Translations under genes and position numbers: made by a program
Shown here: positions 1-9,857 of the stretch, in pieces
Numbering within the stretch: the stretch's first letter is position 1
How the letters are laid out: each line of letters starts with the position of its first letter
NCBI GenBank assembly: GCA_030323885.1
Contig: CM059187.1
Coordinates: 127,205,525-127,269,524 of the forward strand
Reading direction: 5' to 3'
Length of the DNA: 64,000 nucleotides
Source of the DNA: Branchipolynoe longqiensis
Taxonomy: Eukaryota > Annelida > Polychaeta > Phyllodocida > Polynoidae
The notes under the pieces: generated by a model
The model's input: the letters and a program-made list of their open reading frames with translations, nothing else
Databases searched by the model: none
What the model was told of the DNA's origin: nothing

Positions 1-160
1 CGTATAACTATACTATATATACCTTATATATATGCTATATACAATATATATAACATATATGACATATATACATGTTATGTTATATATATGTTATATATAT
101 ATTATATATATGGTATATAGATGTTATATATATGTTATATATATGTTCACATATGTTACA
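1..160. repeat. AT-rich ATATGTTATAT minisatellite
   Basis: Almost pure A/T made of variants of TATATATGTTATATA. A 65-aa open frame here is all Y/I/M and is compositional. A similar tract follows at 383-475. Confidence 0.8.
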
Positions 161-161
161 T

Positions 162-381
162 TGCTTCCTAGCCAGGCGCTCGGCATTATTAGGATAAGGC
201 AAGGACTGGTGTGCTCAGTGTCAGGATAATGTGACTGAGTGGGATACCAGGTCATGGTGCCAGGGGCCTGGTTTCCTAGTGGGACAGCACTATAAAGTCG
301 CCATGAGTGCGCACTGTCACAAGTCGGTACCGGTCCTGATATGACCTTAGATGTTGCTAGGACGTAAAACTACAGACAAAC
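162..381 (+). mobile_element. SINE-A, 5'-truncated copy
   Basis: This is the body and tail of the window's most abundant SINE. The body runs from TTCCTAGCCAGGCGCTCGGC through a TCAGGATAATGTGACTGAG segment, a GCACTATAAAGTCGCCATGAG segment and GCACTGTCACAAGTCGGTAC. The tail is CCTGATATGACCTTAGATG then GCTAGGACGTAAAAC. The tRNA-like head is missing and the copy abuts the AT minisatellite. Family identity comes from comparison with about 30 copies in this window. Confidence 0.85.
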
Positions 382-382
382 A

Positions 383-475
383 ATATGTTATGTACAGGCT
401 TTGTATATGTTATGTATATGTTATGCATATGTTATATAAATGGGTTATGTATTATGTATATGTGTTATATATAAC
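383..475. repeat. AT-rich TATGTTATGTATATG repeat
   Basis: Short imperfect array of TATGTTATG/TATATG words following the SINE tail. Confidence 0.7.
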
Positions 476-794
476 ACCCATGCCATAGAACCAGCCACAC
501 TCCCATGGATATAAATTATGAAGCACACCCGGCGGTAGAGACACTCCTATTGGTTGCTTAATTGGCTAACTTTTTACATGGCTATCACCTGTATGTGTAG
601 TGACCATAAGCAGCTGGTATTAGGGTGGATGGAAGTCACTTGCAGGTGGCGCCGGTGTGGACGCAGCTGTAACTAAGCCCTGTACTAGTATATAATAGGT
701 AATAACGCAATGGTGAGTACATATATATGAGAGGGAATTGCGATGTGGTAGTGTCCTTGGTGATATTCCCATAATATATTATAGAGCACAGACA
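476..794. other. Unassigned single-copy-like stretch
   Basis: Ordinary composition. No coding signal and no repeat shared with the rest of the window was seen. Confidence 0.4.
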
Positions 795-838
795 CACTAT
801 ACATACACACACACACACATCCACACACACACACACAT

Positions 839-885
<47 letters not shown>

Positions 886-898
886 CATATATATATAT
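795..898. repeat. (CA)n microsatellite
   Basis: ACACACAC run with CATCC interruptions, ending in ATATATAT. Open frames in it (poly-CV, poly-HT) are artefacts. Confidence 0.95.
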
Positions 899-1138
899 AC
901 GCACTACTGCGACAGATAGTGACTTGGCAGTTTGTTGTTGGCTCGGCAACATGACACTACCCGGAGGCGATATATTTTACGTAAAAGCATTAGTTCATGA
1001 ACGGTGCTGAATCTCATCGCGCTGGCTAGGTCTCAATGTTTAAAGATATATACGCAGTACATATCTATAGTACACCTTTGAGTTAGATACCCTTTTTGGA
1101 ACTTGTTAGCCTTATGTCAGTTCATTGCGTGGTCGGAG
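899..1138. other. Unassigned stretch
   Basis: No gene or repeat recognised. Confidence 0.4.
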
Positions 1139-2090
1139 TGTAGCCCACCCCTCCTCCTCCCTCCTTTCTCCTCCCTACTCCCTCTCGCCTCCGTCTCGCC
1201 TCCCTCTCTCCTCCCTCTCTCCTCTCTCCCCTCTCCTCTCTCCTCCATCAGGTGCATGTGCTTCCGAGAATATACGTACTTCTTGTATGAGAGGGGTGCA
1301 AAGGGGGCGGGAGGAAGGAGATTATTTGGTGCAGTCAGTTTTGTGAATGTCCGCACGGGGCCACCCACCCATACTCGACCAGCTTCACCTCGACCACTTT
1401 CTCCTCCTCCCCCCCCCCCCATTCCCCCTCCTCGCATTTCCCATCCTTCTCCTATTCCTCCACTACCTCCTCTTGCCCTTCTCCAGCAATTTCTGCCCTG
1501 CCCTACCCTGCCCTGGCCTGCCCTGCCCTGCCCTGCCCAGCCCTGCCGTGCCTTCCTTTCCCCTTCCCCCTCCCTTCCCACTTCCCCTTCCCTTTCCACT
1601 TCCCCTTCCCCCTTCCCCTCCTTCTCCCCTCCTTCTCCTCTCTCCTCCCATCCCACCCCCTCCCCCCTGCTCTGCTCTTCTCCCCTTCTCCCCCATCTCC
1701 TCTGATCTTCCCCCTCCCCCTTCTCGCCATATTCTCTTCCCATCCTCTCCCCTCCCCATCCCTGCCATTCCCTTCCATTCCCATCCCTCTCCTCTTCTCT
1801 TCTCTTCACTTCTCTTTTCTCCTCTCCTCTCCTCTCCTCTCCTCTCCTCTCCTCTCCTCTCCTCTCCTCTCCTCTCCGCTCCTCTCCTCTCCTCTCCGCT
1901 CCTCTCCTCTCCTCTCCTCTCCACCCCTCTCCACCCCTCACCACCCCTTTCCTCTCCTCCTCTCCTCTCCTCCCTCCCATCTCCTCCCATCTCCTCCCCT
2001 CTCCTCTCCTCCCCTCCCATCTCCTCCCCTCTCCTCCCCTCCCTTCTCCTCCCGTCTTCCTCCTCCTCCTCTTTCTCCGGCCCCATCACC
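1139..2090. repeat. Polypyrimidine tract 1 (C/T on + strand)
   Basis: Nearly continuous CTCCT/CCCTCC. It holds a CCCTG-type block at about 1495-1550 and a strict CTCTC-CTCTC array at about 1800-1935. A gap at about 1250-1400 has ordinary sequence. Open frames of up to 331 aa here are S/P/L or R/E/G only and are not taken as genes. Such mirror-like homopurine/homopyrimidine DNA can in principle form triplex (H-DNA) structures. Confidence 0.9.
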
Positions 2091-2160
2091 ACAATCATCC
2101 CCCTATCACCACCACCGCCGCCACCACCACCACCACTAACCACCGTGCCTCAGCACCCCC
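2091..2160. repeat. (CCA)n trinucleotide-like run
   Basis: CACCACCACCGCCGCCACC-type run at the 3' end of the polypyrimidine tract. Confidence 0.7.
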
Positions 2161-2537
2161 CACACCCCGATGACAGCTGTATAAACGGGCCCCGTTGTCG
2201 GCTTTCCCCGCCGCCGCCTTACCCCTCCGCCGGACCACATCCCGCCTACGTGCAGGTTCCCACGTGCATGATGGCCTCCCGTGGACAGATGTGCTTATAC
2301 CACATAGACTGCCGACCATTAAGTCATTGGTCAGGAGCTTAGCATATTGTCATTTTGGTTTTCTTTAAGGAGTTTGTTGTAGTTTCATTGCACTTACCTG
2401 TGAGATTCAAAGTAAGTTCATTTTGTAATGGTCTTGGATGCACTTTCACTTCTTATTAAGTAATGAAACATCTTGGGCAGTTCTCTGGCTTTGATATTGT
2501 ATTGATATTTCCGACAATTTTGTTCCCACGATGTTGT
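2161..2537. other. Unassigned stretch, CpG-containing at its start
   Basis: 2161-2320 is GC-richer with several CpG. No coding frame with a recognisable family was seen. Confidence 0.4.
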
Positions 2538-2660
2538 TTCCCACGTAGCTCAGGCGGTAGCGTGTCCCCCTGTGAAGCGGTCGGTCATCAGCTCGATCCT
2601 TCTCCGTGGACCCATTTGCAGTTTGAGCTACTTTCCGTTCCAACCAGTGGTCCACAAGAG
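2538..2660 (+). mobile_element. SINE-M, 3'-truncated copy
   Basis: It begins with a tRNA-like head: CACGTAGCTCAGGCGGTAGC has an A-box-like GTAGCTCAGGCGGTAG. The core follows, from TGGACCCATTTGCAGTTTG to CCGTTCCAACCAGTGGTCC. The copy breaks off at CCACAA and joins a second, inverted copy. Confidence 0.85.
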
Positions 2661-2967
2661 CACCTTGATTTTCATATCATCGGCTATTGGTCGTCAAACA
2701 TATGGTCATTCTGACATATTTCGTTGGAGGAAACCCACTGCCGCTGCTGCCACATAGGCTACTCTTTCTGATAAGCAGCAAGGGGTCTTTTATATGCACT
2801 TTCCCACAGACAGCACAGCACATACCACAACCTTTGATGAACCAGTTGTGGACCATGGGTTGGAACGGAAAATACCCCAAACTGCAAATGTGTCCACTCA
2901 GCAGGATCGTTAGGACGACACACACCTTCACAGGTGGACACACTATCACCTGAGCTACGTCCCGCTC
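2661..2967 (-). mobile_element. SINE-M, near-complete copy
   Basis: Read on the minus strand, this runs from a tRNA-like head (GAGCGGGACGTAGCTCAGG) through TGCAGTTTGGGGTATTTTCC and GTGCATATAAAAGACCCC to a tail with CATATGTTTGACGACC. It lies tail-to-tail against the truncated + copy, so the pair is an inverted repeat. Confidence 0.88.
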
Positions 2968-3252
2968 GGATTTGACCTGTGCTCTTACTGATTTGGCAAC
3001 CGTGTCCGGTTTATGAAGAAGTAGTTCACTGTATCACATTCCCCAATGAAAGTATCACAAAAATACTTTGTTGAAAAGTGAATCTGAAGCCCCCATTGAC
3101 TATACCCTGAAAGCTATAGCCTATGTAATCCCACCTAATTCGTCTCTGCAAGATGTAGCCTAGGCTATTTGAGACCACACAGGGCCAATTATCCTATGTC
3201 TATTGGAAGCAGTTCCAAGTGTAATCCAGTTAATATTTCTAGAATATGAATA
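2968..3252. other. Unassigned stretch
   Basis: AT-rich sequence with no recognised gene. Confidence 0.4.
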
Positions 3253-3430
3253 CAGTAAAACCTCTTTAAATCGACCGACCAAGGGACCGACTTTAAGTGG
3301 TCCATTCAGGGAGGTGGTCGGATTAGAGAGTTAGAATATCCTTACAATGGTATTGCTGGGACCCAAATAACGCGATCGATATAGGGGAGTGGTCGATATG
3401 TGGAGGGGTCCGTATAGAGAGGTTTTACTG
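3253..3430. mobile_element. pogo-like MITE, copy 1
   Basis: 178-bp element with termini CAGTAAAACCTC and GAGGTTTTACTG, bounded by TA on both sides (3251-3252, 3431-3432). The interior has GACCGACTTTAAGTGGTCC and GGGACCCAAATAACGCGATC. CAGT termini plus TA duplication fit Tc1/mariner pogo-type MITEs. Related copies lie at 7043, 14051, 45205, 52099 and 60990. Confidence 0.85.
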
Positions 3431-3489
3431 TAGTTTATTAAGATGGAGCGAATATTTATTTAATGGTATACATGTTAAAATCTGGTGCC

Positions 3490-3503
3490 CCCCCCCCCCC
3501 CGC
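3490..3503. repeat. Poly-C run
   Basis: Homopolymer C run, typical of the many C/G runs in this window. Confidence 0.8.
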
Positions 3504-3541
3504 CCACAATTGTTGGCTCAGTGTCTGGATAATGAAACTAA

Positions 3542-4236
3542 AGGCCCTGTCACACTACGACGTAATGACATCAGCGTAGGGAGAACGTGAAAAACGTCAA
3601 ACTTCTCGGCGTAGTATGCAAATTTCGGCACAAGTTGAACGTGGATGCAGCGTAGTTGACGAGAGCGTAATGTCGGTAAAGCGTAGCGATAGCATCATTC
3701 AATGAGAGAGGACAACGTAATTACGCTGACTGTACATTATTAACGTTATTCGATCACCAGAACTATGTTGCTTTACATTACCTTACGTTACTTATGTCAT
3801 GAAATGTTGGCGAAATGCTGAATGTACATTGGACGTACGTTCGGCATACATTCTCCTGACGTTCCCATTACGCCACGTGGATGTTTCCACCGGCTTTAAT
3901 GTAGGTCAACATAGTGCAACATAGTGACCAGCATTTTAATAACGTCCATCTAACGTCATCGATGTTCACTGAACGTGTACAGAACGTACGGCGAACGTAC
4001 ACCCTTACGTAAACCCTTACGTTGGAGTTACGTCAAAAGTTTTGAACGATGTTCAAAACCTTGATGCGCGCCGACATAACATGACATAACCTGACGTATC
4101 TCGACATATCTCGACGTCGGTCTAACGTCATTCTGACGTCATCATAACGTACCTCAACATAATGACCAAAAGTGACCTACGCCAGGCTTACGTTGGCTCT
4201 TACGTTGGCTCTTACGTTGTAGTGTGTGTAGTGTGA
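3542..4236. mobile_element. GGCCCTGTCACA foldback element, copy 1
   Basis: The left end AGGCCCTGTCACACTACGAC is inverted at the right as CTTACGTTGTAGTGTG. The interior is dense in the palindromic word ACGT and its neighbours (AACGT, ACGTT), with multiple self-complementary segments. The right terminal AGGCC is missing where the next SINE starts. No open frame. Likely a non-autonomous foldback DNA transposon. Confidence 0.65.
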
Positions 4237-4378
4237 TAAGTGGGATATCGGGTCATGGTGCTGGTGGCCTGGTCTCCCAGTGGAGCGCCACCATGAAGTC
4301 GCCAAGAGTGTGCACTGTCACAAGTCGGTACCCATCCTGATATGACCTTAGATATTGCCAGGACGTATAACTCCAACA
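4237..4378 (+). mobile_element. SINE-A, 5'-truncated copy
   Basis: Starts at AGTGGGATATCGGGTCATGG and runs to the GGACGTATAACTCCAAC tail. Confidence 0.85.
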
Positions 4379-4428
4379 AACAACCAACCAACCAACCAAC
4401 CAACCAACCAGCCAACCAACCAACCAAC
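4377..4428. repeat. (CAAC)n tail expansion
   Basis: CAACCAACCAACC run. SINE-A copies commonly end in CAACAACC, so this is probably an expanded SINE tail. Confidence 0.8.
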
Positions 4429-4779
4429 ATGCGTGCTGGGCTAAGAGGTACCCCGAGGCAGGGAACTAACTGTCAGTGTCGAACACGCACCTACACACAC
4501 GCATGCGCACACCGACACTGACACACTTCCGGTTTGAATCTCGGGGGCTTCGCGGGGGCTTCGTGGGACCTGACCAGGTGCTGGTATTGTACACGGGACG
4601 AGGAGGCGGTGGGGCCGGGGGGTTTGTATGCGCGGGGTGAGAAGGCGGTGGGGCCGGGTGGTTTGTGTGCACGGGGCGGGGTGGTTGTCGGTGGCCGCTG
4701 TGCCCCCTCCACACTCACACGCCTAGAGTATTACAAGGTGTGCAAGTAATGACCTTCACCCACCACCACTGCCGGCTCT

Positions 4780-4784
<5 letters not shown>
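4429..4784. other. G-rich stretch with short tandem duplication
   Basis: Two copies of a GGCGGTGGGGCCGGG-containing unit of about 42 bp at about 4605-4690. No gene recognised. Confidence 0.5.

Positions 4785-4833
<49 letters not shown>
4785..4833. repeat. (TA)n microsatellite
   Basis: Perfect TA run immediately before the 322-bp duplicated unit. Confidence 0.95.
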
Positions 4834-5155
4834 GTAGTGGTCTGCGCTGACCTCTCAGGCAAGTAACCACATAGACAGGTAGGCGTGGGGAGTGTATTGA
4901 TATCAGGGAGCCTAGGTGGTGTAATGGTTAGCACACTGGCCCGGAGTGCAGGGAGATGTGGGTTCGGGTCCCGCTCTGGGCGCAGTATTTCCCATTTTCA
5001 TCACCCCCACGACACTGGTTGCCGTGATCAGGATCCTGTACAAGCTTTGCGCTGTATGGTTGTTGAACCTACCCTGTGTATGTATGTGTTAGTGCATTGC
5101 CTGTATGTATGTAATTGTAAGCATTACAAGACTTACAATTCCAGGGGGGACGAGT
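4834..5155 (+). mobile_element. SINE-G copy 1 (first unit of a 322-bp duplication)
   Basis: It contains a tRNA-like head at about 4908-4985. GGTGGTGTAATGGTTAGCAC matches an A box and GGTTCGGGTCCC is close to a B box. A tRNA-unrelated tail of about 170 bp follows. The same head is repeated 322 bp downstream. It lacks a closable acceptor stem, so it is read as SINE and not as a tRNA gene. Confidence 0.75.
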
Positions 5156-5332
5156 GTAGTGGTCTGCGCTGACCTCTCAGGCAAGTAACCACATAGACAG
5201 GTAGGCGTGGGGAGTGTATTGATATCAGGGAGCCTAGGTGGTGTAATGGTTAGCACACTGGCCCGGAGTGCAGGGAGACGTGGGTTCGGGTCCCGCTCTG
5301 GGCGCAGTATTTCCCATTTTCATCACCCCCAC

Positions 5333-5335
<3 letters not shown>
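5156..5335 (+). mobile_element. SINE-G copy 2 (truncated second unit)
   Basis: Almost identical to 4834-5013 (GTAGTGGTCTGCGCTGACCT onward). It stops at CACCCCCACGACA, where a TA array replaces the rest of the unit. Confidence 0.8.
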
Positions 5336-5410
<75 letters not shown>

Positions 5411-5418
5411 TTATATAT

Positions 5419-5453
<35 letters not shown>
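5336..5453. repeat. Compound (TA)n-(CA)n-(TA)n microsatellite
   Basis: TA run, CACACACA, then a second TA run. Open frames of alternating I/Y and H/T here are artefacts. Confidence 0.95.
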
Positions 5454-5455
<2 letters not shown>

Positions 5456-5924
5456 TCAGCCTCACGAAAATGGGCCAATTGGTGGTTTATTTAAGATGTC
5501 GGCATCGCAATTCTTAAAGTGTAGTGCATTTCTTTCTTGTATATTAAATTATCATAGAAACAAATAAGGTTGTTGATTTTTCTGTACCTTTACATTCAGG
5601 ATAAATTTAAGGACTTTGCAACAGCTCTGTCAATGCTAAACTGTAATTACGACAATCGATGCCGACATCCAATGATCGACGCCGACAACTTTAACAGATG
5701 TTGGTGTCGCAATCCTTAAAGTGTAGTGCATTTCTTTGTTTTATATTAAATTATCCTAGAAACAAATAAGGTTGTTGTATTTTCTCTACCTTTACATTCA
5801 GGATAAATTTAAGGACTTTCCAATACCTTTGTCAATGCTAAACTATAATTATGACGATCGACGCTGACATCCAATGATCGACGCTGACAACTTCCCCCAA
5901 TTGGCCTCTTTTCGTGATCCTGAC
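5454..5924. mobile_element. TIR element with two ~198-bp internal repeats (MITE)
   Basis: Terminal inverted repeats are GTCAGCCTCACGAAAATGGG (left) and the inverse of TCTTTTCGTGATCCTGAC (right), both followed inward by GCCAATTGG. Inside, a unit starting GATGTCGGCATCGCAATTC and containing AAATAAGGTTGTTGATTTT recurs about 198 bp later (about 5497 and 5696). No coding capacity. The target duplication is not clear because the left flank is a TA microsatellite. Confidence 0.75.
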
Positions 5925-6336
5925 CCATATACATATAAAACACATACATAATATGCACCACATGTACATATTTAACCAGAGCATAACAGTTAATAACCTA
6001 ATTATTAATTATAATACAGATGATTCAAGCTGCAAAAAGAAGGCAGGGGTGGGGTGACCAGTGGTATACAATGAATTGATAGTTTATTATCCGAGATTAT
6101 TTATAGCCAATCACATATTACACACTAAATACATTTCATATTAAATTTAGTAGAGGTCAATTCGAACCAAATCTATGAATATATATAATGTAACGTCGGG
6201 AGGATGCCTGACGCATGTCCGATGCGTTCGAGCGCAGTGTTCAAACCTCCTTCCCTCATAAGTAATCCAACATATGTGTTATCAGGCTCCACCTACTGAG
6301 GGAAGGAAGAACTAGTCCTTTCTCAGCACTCGTGGT
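5925..6336. other. Unassigned AT-rich stretch
   Basis: No gene recognised. 6003-6240 is AT-rich. Confidence 0.4.
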
Positions 6337-6403
6337 ATTTGCAGGCCTAAGTTGGTAAGTGACCCGCAAATAAGTGCACGTCACTTGTCCTAGGCCTGCA
6401 AAT
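6337..6403. repeat. 67-bp inverted repeat
   Basis: ATTTGCAGGCCTAAG pairs with CTAGGCCTGCAAAT. Inner arms AAGTGAC and GTCACTT also pair, so this can form a long hairpin. Confidence 0.75.
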
Positions 6404-6436
6404 GCTCGAACTCGCCCACAGGCTCGCCTACTGCAC

Positions 6437-6620
6437 ATATCATCATCATCATCATGCTGTCTGTCGTGATGCGACAAAGACTGCTTTCATTACTTGACTG
6501 CCGCTCTCCATTTAGCTCTCTGCTGTGAGAGTTGCATCCATGAGTCAGTCTTGATGTCCATTTCATGAAAGCTGCCTGCAAAAGTGTTGAAGTGCTGCTG
6601 GCTTTGGCAAGTTACCAGCG
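6437..6620 (-). mobile_element. Non-LTR retrotransposon 3' fragment
   Basis: On the minus strand this matches the 3' end of the LINE at 10590-10733: GAGAGCTAAATGGAGAGCGG, then TCAAGTAATGAAAGCAGTC, ending in a TGATGA tail (CATCATCAT on +). A severely 5'-truncated insertion, with the microsatellite tail as its 3' end. Confidence 0.8.
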
Positions 6621-6887
6621 GCACTCTCTCGGGGAGCAAATAGAGGTTTGACACCGGCAAGAACATGTCAAGACAGGCGCTAAACTATTTGTCCCTGCAG
6701 TGGCTGGTCGGGAGATGTTGGGCGTTCCATACATCAGCCGCCCTTAATGATGCCACAGTGACATGGTTTTCTGTTTAGGGTTTGCTCCCTTAGCCTTCGG
6801 TTCTGTCAAGAACCTGTACCACAAGGCAGTGGTTTACAACTCTGCAGGGCAGGGGCGTCAAACACCCTGAGGTATTGCTATACCTGC
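6621..6887. other. Unassigned stretch
   Basis: No gene recognised. Confidence 0.35.
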
Positions 6888-7000
6888 AATTTCTTATTTG
6901 TGAATTCATTTGTTACTGTTAGCGTACCTATCAACCAATTTGAGGCAATATCTGACAAATTTAAAAAAAGGATTTGAACTTAAAACCCTGCAATACCTGC
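6888..7000 (+). repeat. Dispersed ~110-bp repeat, copy 1
   Basis: GAATTCATTTGTTACTGTTAGC, a CAATTTGAGGCAATATC segment and GAACTTAAAACCCT recur at 9617-9722 with about 85-90% identity by eye. Class unknown. Confidence 0.7.
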
Positions 7001-7042
7001 TTACTGCACATATATATGCATATTTATACATGGATAGATATA

Positions 7043-7220
7043 CAGTAAAAGCTCCCTAACCGACCACCTCCACAGATCGAGCACTCCCCTATAACGAACG
7101 CTTTATTTGGGTCCCAAGAATACCATTTTGACCATATTCTAACTCTCTAAACCGACCACATCCCTAAATCAAACACTTAAAGTCGGTCCCAAGGTCAGTC
7201 GATTTAGAGACGTTTAACTG
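7043..7220. mobile_element. pogo-like MITE, copy 2
   Basis: CAGTAAAAGCTCCCTAACCG at the left, GTTTAACTG at the right, flanked by TA on both sides. 178 bp, the same size as copy 1. Confidence 0.85.
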
Positions 7221-7263
7221 TATACAGAAATATATATATATATATATATATTTTATATATAAT
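7221..7263. repeat. (TA)n microsatellite
   Basis: TATATATA run next to the MITE. Confidence 0.85.
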
Positions 7264-7409
7264 TGGTTAGTTCAAATCCCATTCTTAGATGTTGCTAGAA
7301 CATAAAGCCCGAGCAAGAAAGATTTGACATCGGCAGTAAAATAGTCACAGCAAGTACAATTGAAACTTGACTTCCAACATTTCCCCACGATTCCTTGATA
7401 GTGCTAATT

Positions 7410-7981
7410 CTATAGACCTATTTCATATCACGTCAGCATGGGTATTTAGGTCAGTGCGTGCACTGCTTGGCTGCAGGATGGCACATGGTCACACTGCAAA
7501 CTCAATGGCTATGAGCAATCTTAATACAGACAAAGTGAAATATCTCTAAAACCACACAACCTAGAAACAAACCGCTTGGGAGACAAACAGATAACATCCT
7601 TAACAACCAGATTATATCAAATTTATATGGTTAGGGTTCTGCATTTCTATTAATTTTGAATAAAACTGACGTATTGCACTGCGCGTATCGACAAACTCAA
7701 TGATTGTCAATAGCCGTGAGCAATCTTCTTACAGAAAAAGTGAAATATCTCTAAAACCACACCACCTAGAAACAAAACACATGCTTAGCAAACAGATAAC
7801 ATGCTTAGCAAACAGATTATATTAAATGTATAAAGCTCGGGTTCTGGATTTCTATTAATTATGAATAAAACTAACGTTTTGCACTGCGCATATAGACAAA
7901 CCCAATGGCAGTGTGCCTTCGTTCTGCAGCCAAGCTGCATGCGCATACACAATGTTTGTAAACATTGAAAGGGGTCTATAG
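7410..7981. mobile_element. TIR element with ~195-bp internal repeats, minus orientation
   Basis: Ends CTATAGACCTATTTCA and its inverse GAAAGGGGTCTATAG, with a further inverted GCTTGGCTGCAG inside. The core unit contains ACAAACTCAAT, TGAGCAATCTT and ATATCTCTAAAACCACAC. It starts at about 7493, 7687 and (partial) 7895. The same core, inverted, occurs in the element at 11537-12373. Confidence 0.7.
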
Positions 7982-8235
7982 GGGGAATATACGCATTTTC
8001 TCGGGAATTCACCGTTGGTTCTGCCGAAACCCGCTAGGTGGCACCTAGGTCTCGGCCACTTTTATTCCTGATAGATGAACATAATTATATAATCACCCCC
8101 TGCGACTGACAGTTCTAGCGCAGACGGAGGCGAGGTGGGCCGGTACATGGGTTGGTTAATAAGTAAGATAAGATGTGACATAACTCCCTTCCATACCTTT
8201 AGACTCACAACACATGATGCATTATCTATCCATAA
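7982..8235. other. Unassigned stretch
   Basis: TTCACCGTTGGTTCTGCCGA here resembles TTCACCATTGGTTCCCCAAA at 55898, which suggests an old dispersed repeat. Nothing else was recognised. Confidence 0.35.
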
Positions 8236-8540
8236 AAGCTTGTTTTATTTAATGATGCCTCTAGAGGATATTGATTTTATTTAGCATATAATCGGTTATT
8301 GGACTTCAAACATATGGTCATTCTGACATATTTCTTTGGAGGAAACCCGCTGCCACCACATAGACTACTCTTTTTGATCAGCAGCAAGAGGTCTTTTATA
8401 TGCACTTTCCTACAGACAGGACCACACATACCACAGCCTTTGATGAACCAGTTGTGGACCACTGGATTGAATGGAAAATAGCCCAAACTGCAAATGGGTC
8501 CACTGAGAAGGATCAATCCGATAACCGACAGCTTCACAGG
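8236..8540 (-). mobile_element. SINE-M copy
   Basis: Minus-strand copy with AAATGGGTCC/TTTGCAGTTTGGGC core, GTGCATATAAAAGACCTC, CATATGTTTGAAGTCC and a GGCATCATTAAATAAAAC-type tail. The tRNA-like head is shortened. Confidence 0.88.
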
Positions 8541-8925
8541 CTATCCATCCATCCATCCATCCCACACACACACACACACGGACGCACGCACGCACGCACG
8601 CACACGCACGCACACACACACACACACACACTCACTCACTCACTCACACACTCTCACTCTCACACACTCACACACTCTCACACACACACACTCACACACA
8701 CACTCTCACACACACACTCTCACACACACACACTCTCACACACACACACTCTCACACACACACTCTCACACACACACACACTCTCACACACACTCACACT
8801 CTCACACACACTCACACTCACACACACACTCACACACACACACACACACACATATATATGTATATATATATATGATGGGAGTTATGTATATATATATATG
8901 ATGGGAGTCTCTATCATATAAAGGG
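8541..8925. repeat. Compound (CATC)n, (CA)n, (CACT)n, (TA)n microsatellite
   Basis: About 300 bp of CACACA and CTCACT words, ending in two ATATATATGATGGGAGT units at about 8860-8910. Open frames of H/T/S are artefacts. Confidence 0.95.
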
Positions 8926-8939
8926 TTTTTAGGGTTTTT

Positions 8940-9342
8940 TGCAGGAGCGTATGGCGGCGTAAGCGCGTTACGTCATATACGTCGGCATACGCCGTATACG
9001 CTACTCATACGCTACGCATACGCTACTCATACGCCGCCAGATGCCGGCGTATGTGAAGCGTATGAGGCATACGCCGCCATACGCTTTCATAAATCCGTCC
9101 GTCCAAATTTTTTTGTGCATGCTCAAAAAAACTCGACCTATGAGGGCGTATGGCCCATACTGTCAAAAAATGTCACAGCACGCTCCCATACGCTCCTCAT
9201 ACGCTCCTCGTACGCTCCTCGTAGGTTCCACATACGCTCAAAACCACCCGAAAGGTCGCCAAATGTCATCATAGGCCGGCATGCGCAGGACCTACGTAGG
9301 TTTTCAATACGCTCCCGCCATACGCCGTAATGTGACAGGGCC
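8940..9342. mobile_element. GGCCCTGTCACA foldback element, copy 2
   Basis: The right end TGTGACAGGGCC is the same terminus as at 3542. An inverted GGAGCGTATGGCGG / CGCCATACGC pair lies near both ends. The interior consists of TACGC words in both orientations. The left terminal CCCTGTCACA is not visible, so this copy may be truncated. Confidence 0.6.
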
Positions 9343-9616
9343 TTCAGGTAGATTATACGACGATCCACGGACAATGTTTCCAATTCTCAGTTTGTTGACA
9401 CAAGAACTTGGAAACAATCTACATGAATAAATTCTACTCTTGAGTTGAAAGCTAGATGAATACATTTTTATTTGGTAATTATTAAGGTTTATATTTGTTT
9501 ATTGTTGTTGGGAAGCGGCTGATTTTGTGAGATATTATATTTTGGTTTCCTTCTTTGATTCTCGCCGTTCGGCATGGCAACTGAGATCGATACCACGCAT
9601 AAAGTAGAAATAATTA
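9343..9616. other. Unassigned stretch
   Basis: AT-rich, no gene recognised. Confidence 0.4.
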
Positions 9617-9722
9617 CAGTTTGTTATTTATGAATTCATGTGTTACTGTTAGCGGACCTATCAAGCAATTTGAGTCAATATCCTAAACATTAAAAAAAAA
9701 AAAAATCTGAACTTAAAACCCT
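9617..9722 (+). repeat. Dispersed ~110-bp repeat, copy 2
   Basis: Counterpart of 6888-7000, with a longer internal A run. Both copies lie within 3 kb of a fragment of the same LINE. Confidence 0.7.
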
Positions 9723-9840
9723 CCACACGCCATCCCAACCAAACTTAAAGTAAACATGAAACGGAGTGGCTATGCTTACGACTTGTTGTCCTGCAAGTTT
9801 GAGTAATGCACATGTGTGACATTGGAGGGCAAGGCAGTGT

Positions 9841-9857
9841 GGGTTAGGGTTAGACTT
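9841..9857. repeat. 17-bp target-site duplication, left
   Basis: GGGTTAGGGTTAGACTT, repeated exactly at 10754-10770 on the far side of the LINE fragment. It contains telomere-like TTAGGG. Confidence 0.65.

Noticed and set aside
1347..2342. 331-aa open frame of S/P/L (and the 287-aa minus frame)
   Set aside because: It lies in the polypyrimidine tract. Frames are open in several registers on both strands because the sequence has no A/G (or T/C) to make stops; no domain was seen.
4908..4985. tRNA gene (GGTGTAATGGTTAGCAC)
   Set aside because: It lacks a convincing acceptor stem and occurs in a duplicated unit with a shared tail and in a third place (15196), so it is read as SINE-G.
9841..9857. 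Interstitial telomere array
   Set aside because: Only two TTAGGG units; better explained as a duplicated insertion site.
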